Shown: one piece after another, positions 6,372 through 6,758 of the stretch
Position numbering within the stretch: position 1 is the stretch's first letter
Layout: each line of letters opens with the position of its first letter
NCBI GenBank assembly: GCA_031255815.1
Contig: JAIRRU010000097.1
Span: forward strand, 1 to 6,758
DNA length: 6,758 bases
Source: Treponema sp.
GTDB lineage: Bacteria > Spirochaetota > Spirochaetia > Treponematales > Breznakiellaceae
Direction of reading: 5' to 3'
Translations under genes and position numbers: made by a program
The notes under the pieces: model-generated
Seen by the model: the letters and a program-made list of their open reading frames with translations, nothing else
Told to the model about the DNA's origin: nothing
The model's database searches: none

Positions 6372-6406
6372 GTCTGTCCGCAAAGTAACCGACTTTGCGG
6401 ACAGAC
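6372..6406. repeat. Perfect 15-base-pair inverted repeat (right hairpin)
   Basis: GTCTGTCCGCAAAGT (6372-6386) and its exact reverse complement (6392-6406) are separated by AACCG. It shares the outer 8 bases with the left hairpin but differs at three positions of the inner arm, each matched by a change on the other side. Confidence 0.95.
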
Positions 6407-6414
6407 ACTATTTA

Positions 6415-6510
6415 CCGTGAAGCACCCGGACGGGGCCTGCGCGCTTCGATCTGCGGGTTTACCCGGTATCAGGGCCCGTTCACACGAGAAGAATATGATA
6501 TACTCAAGCC
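6415..6510 (+). other. Region before the transposase; possible left end of the insertion sequence
   Basis: There is no gene here. The segment AGGGCCCGTTCACAC (6471-6485), 25 to 40 bases before the transposase ATG, is at the position and has the look of an IS5-type terminal inverted repeat, but the right end lies outside the window, so it cannot be matched. TATGAT (6494-6499) and TATACT (6499-6504) are possible -10 hexamers. There is no good -35 and no Shine-Dalgarno sequence before the ATG. Confidence 0.3.
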
Positions 6511-6758
6511 ATGAAATTAACCAAAGAACAGCGGAAAAAAATTATTAACCTTTTTCCGAAACAGCGGGGAAACGTGAAAGTCGACAACAGCCGCCTCCTC
6601 GACGCCATAATCTATATCTGTGAAAACAGCTGCAAATGGCGGGCCCTCCCCGAGGCCTTCGGCCCCTGGCATACCATCTACGTCAGAATCAACCGCTGGG
6701 CAAAAAACGGCGTCTTGGAACGGATTTTTCACGCTCTCCGGGAGGAGGATAACGGTGG
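6511..6758 (+). CDS. IS5-family transposase, N-terminal part (runs off the window)
   Basis: An open frame from the ATG at 6511 continues for 82 codons to the window edge without a stop. The protein begins MKLTKEQRKKIINLFP and carries the N-terminal IS5 (DUF4096-like) pattern: NSRLLDAIIYICENSCKWRALP (from about residue 26) followed by FGPWHTIYVRINRWAKNGVLERIF. This corresponds to the family consensus of a helix-turn-helix region with W-R-x-L-P and G-x-W-x-T-V-Y-x-R-x-x-R-W. The DDE catalytic residues would lie beyond the window, so activity and intactness cannot be judged. Many relatives are split into two frames joined by a programmed frameshift, which cannot be assessed here. There is no Shine-Dalgarno sequence; a -10-like TATACT 6 bases upstream raises the possibility of a nearly leaderless mRNA. 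It points away from the transport operon. Confidence 0.88.
   Translation, partial: MKLTKEQRKKIINLFPKQRGNVKVDNSRLLDAIIYICENSCKWRALPEAFGPWHTIYVRINRWAKNGVLERIFHALREEDNG

Larger units (their letters stand above)
6283..6414. mobile_element. Possible MITE-like element bracketed by a 7-base direct repeat
   Basis: CTATTTA occurs at 6283-6289 and again at 6408-6414. Between them lie 118 bases that start with GAGTCTGTCC and end with GGACAGACA, giving an 8-base terminal inverted repeat (GTCTGTCC) set in by 2 bases on the left and 1 on the right. The interior is almost entirely hairpin and has no ORF. This is the form of a small non-autonomous element with a target-site duplication. The unequal inset and the lack of a known partner transposase keep this uncertain. 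Alternatives are a tandem pair of terminator-like palindromes, or fused ends of insertion sequences. Confidence 0.45.

Noticed and set aside
6283..6414. CRISPR array
   Set aside because: The repeated GTCTGTCC units are palindromic arms of hairpins with unequal spacing, not regularly spaced direct repeats with unique spacers.
6517..6732. Minus-strand 71-codon frame at the right end
   Set aside because: It is antisense to the IS5-type transposase, whose family motifs are clear on the plus strand.

Overview
The window carries one five-gene operon on the minus strand, read right to left from about 6161 to 368. It is flanked on the right by a structured repeat element and the first 82 codons of an insertion-sequence transposase on the plus strand. 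On the left is a short AT-richer stretch with a doubtful small ORF. The organism is a diderm bacterium, since the operon encodes a Sec-exported periplasmic protein and a beta-barrel with a C-terminal Phe. The protein style suggests a spirochaete, perhaps a Treponema-like host-associated species, but this is recalled resemblance and not a database result.

Operon, in transcription order: (1) a LolD/MacB-type ABC ATPase (6020-5337); (2) a 565-residue FtsX/LolC-type permease with an unusually large periplasmic part (5337-3640), overlapping the ATPase stop; (3) a 422-residue FtsX/LolC-type permease (3628-2360); (4) a secreted LolA-like 'outer-membrane lipoprotein-sorting' protein (2334-1576); (5) a predicted outer-membrane beta-barrel (1558-368). 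Gaps are -1, 11, 25 and 17 bases, and genes 3 to 5 have strong Shine-Dalgarno sequences. Read together, this is a complete envelope-spanning route: the ATPase and two permeases form an inner-membrane mechanotransmission machine, the LolA-like protein would carry a hydrophobic cargo (lipid or lipoprotein) across the periplasm, and the barrel would receive, insert or release it. The cargo is unknown.

Regulation: the 490-base region 6021-6510 contains a near-consensus sigma-70-type minus-strand promoter (TTGACA, 17-base spacer, TATTAT) with an A/T-rich upstream element. Two exact 11-base repeats, 20 bases apart, lie in the spacer and over the -10/start, and a third inverted copy lies just downstream. 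This is the layout of a repressor-controlled promoter; no regulator gene is in the window. A GC-rich leader of about 140 bases follows.

Right flank: at 6283-6414 two near-perfect hairpins, both built on GTCTGTCC, enclose a third weaker hairpin. The whole is bracketed by a 7-base direct repeat (CTATTTA), which suggests a small non-autonomous (MITE-like) element. Next to it, an IS5-family transposase starts at 6511 and runs off the window. The most interesting items are the dedicated transport operon, its operator array and the hairpin element.
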